DNA of 64,000 nucleotides from Thiovibrio sp964588325 (GCA_964588325.1 CAZPOR010000002.1:62001-126000), one strand, 5' to 3'. Positions 7,870 through 15,800 are shown, numbered from the stretch's first letter. Numbers and translations: made by a program. The notes: generated by a model not told the origin, from the letters alone.

Positions 7870-8310
7870 ATGAATGCTGCCATCGTAGTTGCGATTATCA
7901 CTGCATCAGCCAGCGTAGTTGTTGCCGCATTGACCTTCTATCTCACAAAGCGGCATGAACTTTCTGTTCAGTGGCGAAGCGAGAAGCTGAATCACTACAA
8001 AGTACTCTTCTCCTCTCTTTCTGATCTTGCCGTGGATGGAACGGATAAAAATGACGCAAACAAGAGATTCGCGCTGGCAGCTAATACGATCTCGCTGGCT
8101 GCCCCTCAATATGTGATCGATGCCCTTATGGCATTCCATGACGAGGTTAAATTTTCAAATCCGAATAAATCGCTAGAGAGGCATGACAAGTTACTCAATG
8201 AGTTGCTTCTAGCTGTTCGCAAGGATATCGGTTTGGCAAAAGGCGACAATGGTGCGACTTTCAATTTTCATTTGATTGGATCGGCACCGAAAGGAGCTCT
8301 CAATAAGTAA
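7870..8310 (+). CDS. Hypothetical protein with one N-terminal membrane helix
   Basis: Not recognised. The 146-residue product has one hydrophobic helix (residues about 3-25, AAIVVAIITASASVVVAAL), then a charged, mostly helical soluble part with RWRSEKLNHYKVLFSSLSDL-like sequence typical of small single-pass proteins of unknown role. GGGGGAG lies 9 nt before the ATG. Base use is clearly more AT-rich than in the neighbours (many AAT, AAA, GAT and TTT codons), and the gene lies between two dispersed repeats. Both facts suggest recent transfer, which is an inference. No partner gene is next to it. Confidence 0.75.
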   Translation: MNAAIVVAIITASASVVVAALTFYLTKRHELSVQWRSEKLNHYKVLFSSLSDLAVDGTDKNDANKRFALAANTISLAAPQYVIDALMAFHDEVKFSNPNKSLERHDKLLNELLLAVRKDIGLAKGDNGATFNFHLIGSAPKGALNK

Positions 8311-8385
8311 TCGAAAATTGGGACGGATTTATTTCCCTGATTACTAGGCAACCTCAGTAGCCGAAGGAATAGGCTTCATTCTTCT

Positions 8386-8590
8386 GTTCTTTTTCTTTGC
8401 TTGCCCAAAGAAAAAAGAACCAAAAAGAAAAGGCACCCAGTCACTTGTCCCGCTGAAGGCGGGATGCCCGGAGTTTATGCCCCGCATGGGGTACTCCTCG
8501 ATGCTGCCGGGGCTTTGCAAACTCGGCTGCGCCTCAAACAGTGCAAAGCCCTTTTTCGGCAGCCTCTGCGGTGCTCGGCGGCGTGACAAT
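8386..8590. repeat. Structured dispersed repeat, copy 3
   Basis: Third copy, same orientation as 4208-4430. Its first hairpin is longer than in the other copies (GTTCTTTTTCTTTG against CAAAGAAAAAAGAAC), so both arms have grown together. The CCCGC/GCGGG hairpin has a changed loop, and the long stem is again GGGGCTTTGCA/TGCAAAGCCC. A spurious upstream extension of the following mscS-type frame runs through this unit. The rest of the 8311-8659 gap shows nothing else. Confidence 0.8.
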
Positions 8591-8659
8591 GGGGGGGGAA
8601 GGGCAAGGCCCAACAACCTCCCCTCCAAATCCTTAAATCAACAAGAATCGAGTGAATAC

Positions 8660-9730
8660 ATGGAACTCTCCCCTTTTCTGCAAGACCTTTCCCAACAACC
8701 CATTATCCAGCGGCTTCTGATAATCGCGGCCTATGCCCTTTTGGCCAAGGCAGTGGATATCTTTGTCAACCGCATCCTCAAGCGGTTGGCAGCCGCCTAT
8801 ACCGCCAGCGAGTTGGACGACAAGATCATCTCCATCCTGCACACTCCCATTGTTTTCAGCGTCTTCTTTTTCGGGGTTTTTCATGCCGTGACCATGGAGC
8901 CGGTCCTTGCCCAGCCGTGGGAGAAGTTTGTGCCTGCCCTGGCGCAGAGTGTTGCTCTTATCGTCTGGACCCTGGCCGCGTTGCGCCTCTTTATGGTGGT
9001 GGGCGAGCATTATCTGAAATCCATCGCCGGGCGGGATAAGATCGGGGCTGACCTCTTTTTGCTGCTCAAAAACGTGGTCCGGGTGATTGTCATTGTTTCC
9101 GCCCTGATCTGGCTGCTTTCCATCTGGGACGTCAATCTGGCCCCCCTTTTCGCCTCCGCCGGCATCGCCGGTATCGCCGTGGCCCTGGCCGCCAAGGACA
9201 GTCTGGCCAATTTTTTTGGCGGGATCAGCATCTTTGCCGACAAAACCTTCAAGGTGGGTGACTACATCATCATCGACGATGCCCAGCGGGGCGAGGTGGT
9301 GGAGATCGGCGTCCGCTCCACCCGGATCATGACCCGGGACGATGTGTTGATCACCATTCCCAACTCCATTCTGGCCAACAGCAAGATCATCAACGAGAGC
9401 GCGCCCATTCCCCGTTTCCGGATCCGGGTGCCGGTGGGAGTTGCCTACGGCAGCGATCTGGAGCAGGTTGAGGCGGTGCTGCTGGCGGTGGCCGCCGCAA
9501 ACCCTGCGGTGGTCAAGGAGCCCGAGGCCAGGGTGCGGCTGCGCGGTTTCGGGAGTTCGTCCGTTGATTTCGAGCTGCTCTGCTGGGTCGCGGAGCCCCG
9601 GTTCAAGGGGCTGGAGATCCACAATCTGTTGAAGGGCGTCTACGCGGCTTTTGCCGCACACTCCATCGTTATTCCCTTTCCCCAGCAGGATGTGCATATC
9701 AAGGGGCTGCCGGAGAAGGTTGGAGAATAG
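8660..9730 (+). CDS. MscS-family mechanosensitive ion channel
   Basis: Small-conductance mechanosensitive channel family member, 356 residues, inner membrane. Several transmembrane segments occupy about residues 15-140. The pore helix is recognisable as LFASAGIAGIAVALAAKDSL with FFGGISIFADKTF, the Gly/Ala-rich TM3 of MscS. The cytoplasmic beta domain follows with GDYIIIDDAQRGEVVEIGVRSTRI and the typical IPNSILANSKIIN. The frame is open further upstream, but that extension lies in a dispersed repeat. ATG 8660 starts the first sequence resembling the family, although its ribosome site is weak. Confidence 0.93.
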   Translation: MELSPFLQDLSQQPIIQRLLIIAAYALLAKAVDIFVNRILKRLAAAYTASELDDKIISILHTPIVFSVFFFGVFHAVTMEPVLAQPWEKFVPALAQSVALIVWTLAALRLFMVVGEHYLKSIAGRDKIGADLFLLLKNVVRVIVIVSALIWLLSIWDVNLAPLFASAGIAGIAVALAAKDSLANFFGGISIFADKTFKVGDYIIIDDAQRGEVVEIGVRSTRIMTRDDVLITIPNSILANSKIINESAPIPRFRIRVPVGVAYGSDLEQVEAVLLAVAAANPAVVKEPEARVRLRGFGSSSVDFELLCWVAEPRFKGLEIHNLLKGVYAAFAAHSIVIPFPQQDVHIKGLPEKVGE

Positions 9731-9771
9731 AGGCGGATTTATTTTTTCAACCGCATGGGGGCGCAGGGCCT

Positions 9772-10539
9772 ATGGCACGCATCGTTGTCATCCTTTTCCT
9801 CACCGTTGCCGCCCTGTACCTTGGGTTCTGCCTTCTCTTGTTTGTCACGCAGCGCTCCCTGATCTACCTTCCGCAGCCGAGCGCTCTGGGAAGTCCTGCC
9901 ACCACCTTCCGGCTGGCAGGCGTGGAGGTCGAGGTTCTGGTCTCGGTCCGGCCCCGTGAAGGAGCAAAGGCATTGCTCTACTTCGGCGGCAACGCCGAGG
10001 ATGTCTCCCGCAGTCTGCCCTCGTTTTCAGAGGATTTCCCGGAGCACGCCATCTACCTCCTTCACTACCGGGGCTTTGGCGGCAGCGGTGGGGCGCCGTC
10101 GGAGGAGGCGATCCAGAGGGACGCCCTTGCCCTGTTTGACGTGGTTTATGCCGAGCATCCGGAGGTTTTGGTGGTGGGCCGCAGCGTGGGTTCCGGGGTT
10201 GCCGTCCGTCTGGCCAGCCAGCGGCCGGTCTCCCGGCTGGTGCTGGTCACGCCGTTGTACAGCCTCGAAGAGCTTGCTGCCCGGGCGTATCCCTTCATCC
10301 CGGTGAGGTGGCTGCTGCGCGACAAGTTCGAATCCTGGCGCTACGCGCCCCTGGTGGCAGCGCCGACCGTGCTGGTAGTGGCGGAAAACGATGAGATAGT
10401 CCCGCGCGCGGGCGCGGAGCGGCTCCACGCAAGCTTCGGCAAGGGGGTCGCCAGGCTGAGAATCATCCCGGGGGCGCGCCACAACACCATCTCCGAAAGC
10501 CCCCGCTATCTGGAAGCGCTCAAGGGCGCTCCGCAATAA
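9772..10539 (+). CDS. Alpha/beta hydrolase with N-terminal membrane anchor
   Basis: Serine hydrolase of the alpha/beta fold, BEM46-like in layout, 255 residues. A hydrophobic N-terminus (residues about 4-28) acts as signal anchor. The oxyanion region is LLYFGGNAEDVSRS with the later YRGFGGSGGAPSE, the nucleophile elbow GRSVGSG has Ser138, the acid is expected in VVAENDEIVP, and the histidine in GARHNTI. Substrate unknown. It follows the MscS gene by 41 nt and may share its transcript. A 10-bp AT-rich palindrome overlaps the stop codon. Confidence 0.88.
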   Translation: MARIVVILFLTVAALYLGFCLLLFVTQRSLIYLPQPSALGSPATTFRLAGVEVEVLVSVRPREGAKALLYFGGNAEDVSRSLPSFSEDFPEHAIYLLHYRGFGGSGGAPSEEAIQRDALALFDVVYAEHPEVLVVGRSVGSGVAVRLASQRPVSRLVLVTPLYSLEELAARAYPFIPVRWLLRDKFESWRYAPLVAAPTVLVVAENDEIVPRAGAERLHASFGKGVARLRIIPGARHNTISESPRYLEALKGAPQ

Positions 10540-10607
10540 AATGCGCTTGGGGGTATTTTATTGCCGCATTCCGTCTGTTTCCTGCCTGGTTTTTTCCTTT
10601 CCCTCCC

Positions 10608-10758
10608 AGCAGGGTGTTGAAAAACTCGTTTTTCGAGCCCGGCGTGCGATCCAGATTTCGACGAGTTCTAACTCGTTGAAATTGTGAGATCGGACAGAAT
10701 TCACTTCCGGCCGATCGTGGTTGAAAAAAGCCATCCTGGCTTTTTTCAACATCCTGCT
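10608..10758. mobile_element. MITE-like element, copy 1
   Basis: A non-coding unit of about 150 nt with terminal inverted repeats AGCAGGRTGTTGAAAAA at both ends (R differs between ends). A closely related unit lies inverted at 49059-49223. Inside are an 11- to 13-bp hairpin GTTGAAAAAAGCC/GGCTTTTTTCAAC, next to the right end, and a GATCGG palindrome. No transposase is encoded, so it would move in trans. It sits just downstream of a gene end and may act as a terminator. Confidence 0.8.
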
Positions 10759-10867
10759 AGAAGAGAAGCTGTTTTTTGACCGCCATCGTGGTAGAATACT
10801 ATCGAAAGCTCTCCAGTCGGCTGCCCCATGCGGGCGGCAATTTAATCACTTGTGATGGAGGAAATGC

Positions 10868-11401
10868 ATGGAACTACAAGTTGAAGGACGGAACCTGGAA
10901 ATTCGCAAGGCTTGGCAGGAAAAAATCGAAGAGGAGAAGGGGCGTCTTGACCGTCACCATCCCGGGCTTGTTCATCACCTCCGCGTCTCCATTGAGGAGA
11001 CCGCCGGGCATAAAGCGGGCGGGCATGAGGTTCGCGTGGTTGCTTCCGTTCCCAATGACACCGTGGTTGTAAAAAGAAAAGGGGAGACGGTGCGGCCCCT
11101 CCTGGTGGAGGCATTCGACACTCTTGGCCTTCAGTTGAAGGAGCTGCAGCGCAAGCGGCGGCAGACCACCAAGGAGCCTGAGGCTGCGGCAGCCGGCCCG
11201 GCCATGGGCACCATCAAGAGTCTGTTTCCCTATGAATCCTACGGGTTTCTCATGACCCTGGACGGTCAGGAGGTCTATTTTCACGAGAACGCCCTCAAGG
11301 ACGTGGCCATGGCCCAATTGGCCGAAGGCGACGAGGTTCGCTTCGGCGAGGGCGAAGGCGACAAGGGGCCGACCGCGGCTTGGGTAAAGCTGGTTAAATA
11401 A
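10868..11401 (+). CDS. HPF/RaiA-type ribosome-associated domain fused to a cold-shock-like domain
   Basis: Two-domain protein of 177 residues. Residues 1-100 resemble hibernation-promoting factor/RaiA: ELQVEGRNLEIRKAWQEKIEE, a basic stretch, VRVVASVPNDTVVVKRKGETV and LLVEAFDTLGLQLKELQRKRR. After an Ala/Glu linker, residues 113-177 (GTIKSLFPYESYGFLMTLDG, then EVYFHENALKD, and GDEVRFGEGEGDKGPTAAWV) form a cold-shock-type OB fold with the YGFL and VYFH RNA-binding strands. It probably binds ribosomes and RNA under stress; this is inferred from the domains. GGAGG lies 6 nt before the ATG. Confidence 0.88.
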   Translation: MELQVEGRNLEIRKAWQEKIEEEKGRLDRHHPGLVHHLRVSIEETAGHKAGGHEVRVVASVPNDTVVVKRKGETVRPLLVEAFDTLGLQLKELQRKRRQTTKEPEAAAAGPAMGTIKSLFPYESYGFLMTLDGQEVYFHENALKDVAMAQLAEGDEVRFGEGEGDKGPTAAWVKLVK

Positions 11402-11424
11402 TAAAAGAGGCAAACGCCTGTGAC

Positions 11425-11500
11425 GTCATTCCGGCGGAAGCCGGAATCCAGAAAATTCGGCACATCCGCTGCTCTGGACCCCGGCTTCCGCCGGGGTGAC
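11425..11500. repeat. Dispersed palindromic repeat of the GTCATTCCGGCG type, copy B
   Basis: Starts GTCATTCCGGCGGAAGCCGG and ends CCCCGGCTTCCGCCGGGGTGAC, two hairpins facing each other, each with a GGAA-type loop. The ends GTCA and TGAC are inverted. It fills the gap between the HPF-CSD gene and nadA and could serve as a terminator. Confidence 0.7.
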
Positions 11501-11525
11501 TTATTGGGGAGTGAAGGACAGACCG

Positions 11526-12617
11526 ATGACCGTGTTGCAGCAGGTTGAGCTTGGCTCGGAATACCTGCACGAAAATGAAGACATACTCTGCCAAAAGATT
11601 GCCGCCCGCAAGAAAGAGCTGGGCGGCAATCTTTTGATTTTGGGGCATCATTACCAGCAGGAGGCGACCTTCCGGTTCGCCGACCTGACCGGGGATTCCC
11701 TCAAGCTCGCCCGCAATGCCGCCGAGGCCAAGGAGAGCAAGTACATCGTCTTTTGCGGCGTGCATTTCATGGCGGAATCCGCCGATATCCTCACCGCGCC
11801 GGACCAGGTGGTGATTTTGCCCGATCTCCGCGCCGGCTGCCCCATGGCCGACATGGCCGCCAGCGAAGCGGTGGCCTGGGCCTGGGAGGATCTGGCCAAG
11901 GTTGCCCCCGGCCGGGTTATCCCGGTGACCTATGTGAATTCCTCCGCCCTGCTCAAGGCATTTGTCGGCAGGAACGGCGGTTCGGTCTGCACCTCGTCCA
12001 ACGCCGAGCGGGTCCTGACCTGGGCCCTGGCCGAAGGAGACAAGGTCTTCTTTTTTCCGGACGAGCATTTGGGGCGCAACTCCGCCAGCGCCCTGGGCAT
12101 CCCCGAGGACGAAGTGGTTTTGTGGCAGCGGGATAAACCGCTGGGCGGCAATAGCCCGGCCCAGTTGCAGAAGGCCAGGGTGATCCTCTGGGACGGCTAC
12201 TGCACCGTGCACATGCAGTTCACCGCCGCCCATGTGGCCGCATGGCGTGAGCGCGATCCCGAGGTGCGGATCATCGTCCATCCCGAATGCCGCAACGAGG
12301 TGGTGAGCCGGGCCGACCAGTACGGCTCCACCGAGGCGATCATCACCGCGGTGCGCGATTCCGCACCGGGCAGCAAGTGGGCCATCGGCACCGAGGTCAA
12401 TCTGGTGAACCGGCTCAAGAGCCAGTTTCCGGACCGGGAGATCCATTCCCTCTCGCCCTTTCAGTGCCTTTGCTCCACCATGTACCGGATCAAGCCCGGC
12501 TACCTGCTGTGGGTGCTTGACAACCTGGCCCAGGGGCGGGTGGTCAACCGGATCACCGTACCCCCCGAGGTGGCGGTCGAGGCCAAACTCTCCCTGGACA
12601 GGATGCTGCGGATCTAG
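11526..12617 (+). CDS. nadA: Quinolinate synthase NadA
   Basis: NadA condenses iminoaspartate with dihydroxyacetone phosphate to quinolinate in de novo NAD synthesis and needs a 4Fe-4S cluster. The 363-residue product shows LILGHHYQ, the three cluster cysteines in FCGVHFM (Cys77), VCTSSNA (Cys155) and HPECRNE (Cys255), and the substrate loop GTEVNLVNRL. Start at 11526 gives the usual N-terminus; a GAAGGA lies about 9 nt upstream. No nadB or nadC is adjacent. A cysteine desulfurase gene begins 2 nt after the stop, which fits supply of sulfur for the cluster. Confidence 0.97.
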   Translation: MTVLQQVELGSEYLHENEDILCQKIAARKKELGGNLLILGHHYQQEATFRFADLTGDSLKLARNAAEAKESKYIVFCGVHFMAESADILTAPDQVVILPDLRAGCPMADMAASEAVAWAWEDLAKVAPGRVIPVTYVNSSALLKAFVGRNGGSVCTSSNAERVLTWALAEGDKVFFFPDEHLGRNSASALGIPEDEVVLWQRDKPLGGNSPAQLQKARVILWDGYCTVHMQFTAAHVAAWRERDPEVRIIVHPECRNEVVSRADQYGSTEAIITAVRDSAPGSKWAIGTEVNLVNRLKSQFPDREIHSLSPFQCLCSTMYRIKPGYLLWVLDNLAQGRVVNRITVPPEVAVEAKLSLDRMLRI

Positions 12618-12619
12618 CC

Positions 12620-13768
12620 ATGCAATCCATCTACTTCGACAACAACGCTTCCACCCCCCTGGCCCCTGAGGTGCGGGAGGGTATGGCCCCCTATCTGGCC
12701 GAATGGTTCGGCAACCCGGCCAGTTCCCACCGTTTCGGCGAAGCGGCCCGGCGGGGGCTGGATCTGGCCCGGGAGCAGGTGGCCGGCTTGCTCGGCTGCC
12801 ATCCGGGCCGGATTGTCCTGAACAGCGGCGGCACCGAAGGCAATAACACCGCCATCTTGAGCGCGGTTTGGGCCAATCCCGACAAGAAGCACATTATCTC
12901 CTCGCAGGTCGAGCACGGTTCGGTGCTGGCGCCGCTGGAGTTTCTCGCCACCCAGGGCTACGAGGTGGAGCTGCTGGGGGTGGACGAAAACGGGGCGCTT
13001 GATCTGGACACGCTCAAGTCCGCGATCCGGCCGGACACCGCCCTGGTCACCCTCATGGGGGCGAACAACGAAACCGGGGTGATCTGGCCTGTTGGGGAGA
13101 TCTCCGGGATCTGCAGGGAACGGGACGTACTCTTCCACTGCGATGCCATTCAGTTGGCGGGCAAGGCGATTTTTTCGGCGGAAGCGCTGGGGGTGGATTA
13201 CCTCACCATTGCCGGCCATAAGCTGCATGGGCCAAAAGGGGCGGGGGCGCTCTATGTCCGCCGCACCGCTCCCTTCACCCCGCTGATCATGGGCTCCGGT
13301 CAGGAACATGGCCGCAGATCCGGCACTGAAAACGTGCCCGGCCTGGTTGGCCTGGGGGCTGCCTGTGCCCTGGCCATGGAGATGGACGAGGCGGCGCATC
13401 GGCGGCTGGCCGCGCTGCGGGATAGCCTGGAGGCGGGCATCATCGCCGCGACCCCCGAGGTGCGGATCAACGGCGCTGCTTCGCCCAGGCTGGTCAACAC
13501 CACCAATGTGAGTTTTCGGCATGCGGCCTCGGCCGGGCTCATCCAGGATCTCGATGCGGGCGGCATCGCGGTTTCGGCCCATGCGGCCTGCGAGAGCGGC
13601 GACGTGGACCCTTCGCATGTGCTGCGGGCCATGCGGGTGCCAGAGCCTTTTCTGCACGGCACCCTGCGCATCAGTCTCAGCCGGTACAATACCGGAGCGG
13701 AAGTTGCGGCCCTGTTGGCCCTGTTGCCGCAGGCGGTTGCCAAATCACGGCAGGGTTTCGCCCTCTAG
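12620..13768 (+). CDS. nifS: Cysteine desulfurase, NifS/IscS family
   Basis: PLP enzyme that takes sulfur from cysteine for Fe-S assembly. The 382-residue product has YFDNNASTPLAPEV, NSGGTEGNN, MGANNETGVIWPV and the PLP lysine in GHKLHGPKGAGALYV. It also has GSGQEHGRRSGTEN and the persulfide cysteine in SAHAACESGDVDPSHVL. The last loop places it with NifS/IscS-type rather than SufS-type enzymes. It starts 2 nt after nadA with no separate strong ribosome site, so the two are probably translated together. A dedicated role in loading NadA is likely but not proven. Confidence 0.95.
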   Translation: MQSIYFDNNASTPLAPEVREGMAPYLAEWFGNPASSHRFGEAARRGLDLAREQVAGLLGCHPGRIVLNSGGTEGNNTAILSAVWANPDKKHIISSQVEHGSVLAPLEFLATQGYEVELLGVDENGALDLDTLKSAIRPDTALVTLMGANNETGVIWPVGEISGICRERDVLFHCDAIQLAGKAIFSAEALGVDYLTIAGHKLHGPKGAGALYVRRTAPFTPLIMGSGQEHGRRSGTENVPGLVGLGAACALAMEMDEAAHRRLAALRDSLEAGIIAATPEVRINGAASPRLVNTTNVSFRHAASAGLIQDLDAGGIAVSAHAACESGDVDPSHVLRAMRVPEPFLHGTLRISLSRYNTGAEVAALLALLPQAVAKSRQGFAL

Positions 13769-13831
13769 GACAGTCTCCTGGAAAAAAGGAAACGGGGTAC
13801 GAAGCAGTTTTAAAACTGTAATTTTTGGACT

Positions 13832-13940
13832 GTAAACGATTGTAGGGTGGTGCAGATGCGCGGAAGAGGTCTGCCCGTTATACACCAAGTATGCGGGCAG
13901 CCCGATGACAAAGCAGATGTGCCGCCCTGCAATCGTTTAC
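13832..13940 (+). promoter_or_regulatory. Candidate structured leader RNA of glmS
   Basis: The arms 13832-13854 and 13918-13940 (start GTAAACGATTGTAGGG, end CCCTGCAATCGTTTAC) pair over 23 bp. All four deviations from a DNA palindrome are G-U pairs if the plus strand is RNA; in antisense RNA they would be A-C mismatches. Inside, CTGCCCG/CGGGCAG with TATAC/GTATG forms a second hairpin closed by ACCAA, again with one G-U pair. The glmS ribosome site GGAG follows within 6-9 nt and the ATG 15 nt after the helix. It does not match the glmS ribozyme. Confidence 0.6.
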
Positions 13941-13955
13941 GAAACGGAGCGGAAT

Positions 13956-15800
13956 ATGTGCGGAATAGTCGGTTATGTGGGGCAGCGGCATGTGCTGCCC
14001 ATTCTTCTTGAAGGCTTGAAGCGGCTGGAGTACCGGGGCTATGATTCCGCCGGGGTGGTGTATGTCCACGGCGGCAAGCTCCAGAAGCACCGGGCCGCGG
14101 GCAAGCTGGGCAAGCTGGAAGAGCTGCTGGAAACGGTGCGGGAGCGCGACAGCCATATCGGGTTGGGCCATACCCGCTGGGCCACGCACGGCGCGCCTTC
14201 CGAACTCAATGCCCACCCGCACTGCGACTGCAGCGGCGACCTGGTTGTGGTCCACAACGGGATCATCGAGAATTACCATACTCTCCGGGAAGAGCTGAAG
14301 GGGCGCGGGCATGTTTTTTGTTCGGAAACCGACACCGAAGTTTTGGCCCATCTCATCGAAGAGCAGCTCTCCTCCGGCGATCTGGTCAAGGCGGTGCGCC
14401 AGGCCTTGAAGAAGGTCGAAGGCTCCTATGCCATCGGGGTTTTGTGGACCGGCCAGCCGGACCGGCTGGTGGCGGTGCGGAATCAAAGCCCCCTGGTTCT
14501 GGGGATTGCCGAGGGGGGCGGCTGCCTCATGGCCTCGGATATCCCTGCCCTGCTCCCCTACACCAACAGGATAGTTTTTCTGGAGGATGGCGAACTCGCC
14601 GTCCTGAAACAGGAGGAATGGCAGGTGGTTGGCCTTGCCAATGGACGGAAGGTGGCCAAGGAGATCAAGGCCATCGAATGGAACGCATCCATGGCCGAGA
14701 AGGCGGGATATCGCCATTTCATGCTCAAGGAGATCTTCGAGCAGCCCCAGGCCATCCTCAACACCTTCCGGGGGCGGCTCGATCCGGAAACCGGCAGGGT
14801 GCAATTGCCGGAGATCGGCCTGAGCGCGACGGAGCTCAAAAAGATCAGCCGCATCTCCCTGGTGGCCTGCGGCACCTCCTGGCACGCGGCCCTGGTGGCC
14901 AAATACTGGCTGGAAAAATGGGTGGGTATCCCGGTGGAGGTGGATATCGCCTCGGAGTTCCGCTACCGCCGTCTGCTGCTTGACGACACGGTGATGGTGG
15001 TGCCCATCTCCCAGTCCGGGGAAACCGCCGATACCCTGGCCGGCCTCAGGCTGGCCAAGAAGCTGGGGGCCAAGGTCATCGCCATCTGCAACGTTTTGGG
15101 CAGCACCATCACCCGGGAGGCCCACGGCACCATCTACACCCACGCCGGGCCGGAGATCGGAGTGGCCTCCACCAAGGCCTTTACCTGTCAGCTCACCGCC
15201 CTGCTGCTGCTCACCCTCTTTTTGGGCGAAATCCGCAAGACCATGAGCGCCAAGGCGCGCAAGGGGATCGGTCAGGCCCTCCTCGACCTGCCAGCGCTCA
15301 TGGAGCAGGAACTGCCTCGTTTGCAGGAGGAAACCGGTCGCATCGCCGAAACCTTTTCCCAGAGCCGGGATTTCCTCTACCTGGGGAGGGGGGGCAATTT
15401 CCCCATAGCCCTGGAGGGGGCCTTGAAGCTCAAGGAGATTTCCTACATCCATGCCGAGGGCTATGCGGCAGGCGAACTCAAGCACGGCCCCATCGCCCTC
15501 ATCGACCGGGACATGCCGGTTCTGGCCCTGGCCCCCAAGGACAGCGTCTACGAAAAGCTCATTTCCAACGTGGAAGAGGTCAAGGCCCGCAACGGCAGGA
15601 TCATCCTCGTTGCCAACACAGGGGATAAAAACTGCAAGCGCATCGCCGAACAGGTGATCACGGTGCCGCTCTGCCACGAGGAGCTGACCCCGATCCTCTT
15701 TGTCCTGCCCCTGCAGCTCCTGGCCTACGAAATCGCCGTGTTGCGCGGCTGCGATGTGGACCAGCCCCGCAACCTGGCCAAGAGCGTCACCGTAGAGTAG
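13956..15800 (+). CDS. glmS: Glutamine-fructose-6-phosphate aminotransferase (isomerizing) GlmS
   Basis: GlmS makes glucosamine-6-phosphate, the first step to UDP-GlcNAc for peptidoglycan and LPS. The 614-residue product begins MCGIVGYVG, so Cys2 is exposed as the N-terminal glutaminase nucleophile after Met removal. HTRWATHG, NGIIENY and CSETDTEVLAHL mark the glutamine amidotransferase domain (about 1-240). Two SIS isomerase domains follow, with ACGTSWHA and PISQSGETADTL in the first and YLGRGGNFPIALEGALKLKE in the second. The C-terminus ends PRNLAKSVTVE as usual. Upstream in-frame codons are ignored because Cys must follow Met. Confidence 0.98.
   Translation: MCGIVGYVGQRHVLPILLEGLKRLEYRGYDSAGVVYVHGGKLQKHRAAGKLGKLEELLETVRERDSHIGLGHTRWATHGAPSELNAHPHCDCSGDLVVVHNGIIENYHTLREELKGRGHVFCSETDTEVLAHLIEEQLSSGDLVKAVRQALKKVEGSYAIGVLWTGQPDRLVAVRNQSPLVLGIAEGGGCLMASDIPALLPYTNRIVFLEDGELAVLKQEEWQVVGLANGRKVAKEIKAIEWNASMAEKAGYRHFMLKEIFEQPQAILNTFRGRLDPETGRVQLPEIGLSATELKKISRISLVACGTSWHAALVAKYWLEKWVGIPVEVDIASEFRYRRLLLDDTVMVVPISQSGETADTLAGLRLAKKLGAKVIAICNVLGSTITREAHGTIYTHAGPEIGVASTKAFTCQLTALLLLTLFLGEIRKTMSAKARKGIGQALLDLPALMEQELPRLQEETGRIAETFSQSRDFLYLGRGGNFPIALEGALKLKEISYIHAEGYAAGELKHGPIALIDRDMPVLALAPKDSVYEKLISNVEEVKARNGRIILVANTGDKNCKRIAEQVITVPLCHEELTPILFVLPLQLLAYEIAVLRGCDVDQPRNLAKSVTVE

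Noticed and set aside
8477..8659. N-terminal extension of the MscS gene
   Set aside because: The extension lies wholly in the repeat; MscS-like sequence starts at 8660.
10533..10564. AT-rich palindrome GCAATAAAAT/ATTTTATTGC overlapping the hydrolase stop
   Set aside because: Perfect 10-bp arms, but no T tract and a weak AT stem. It may be chance or part of a terminator; not enough to call.
13832..13940. A glmS ribozyme ahead of glmS
   Set aside because: The position is right, but the conserved ribozyme core and pseudoknot segments are not present. The fold is a simple long helix with an inner hairpin.
13878..15677. Long minus-strand frame opposite glmS (similar ones opposite lon, acs, cbiP, fcl and others)
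   Set aside because: Typical antisense frames of GC-rich genes; low-complexity Gly/His/Asp composition and no family pattern, while the plus strand has a clear gene.
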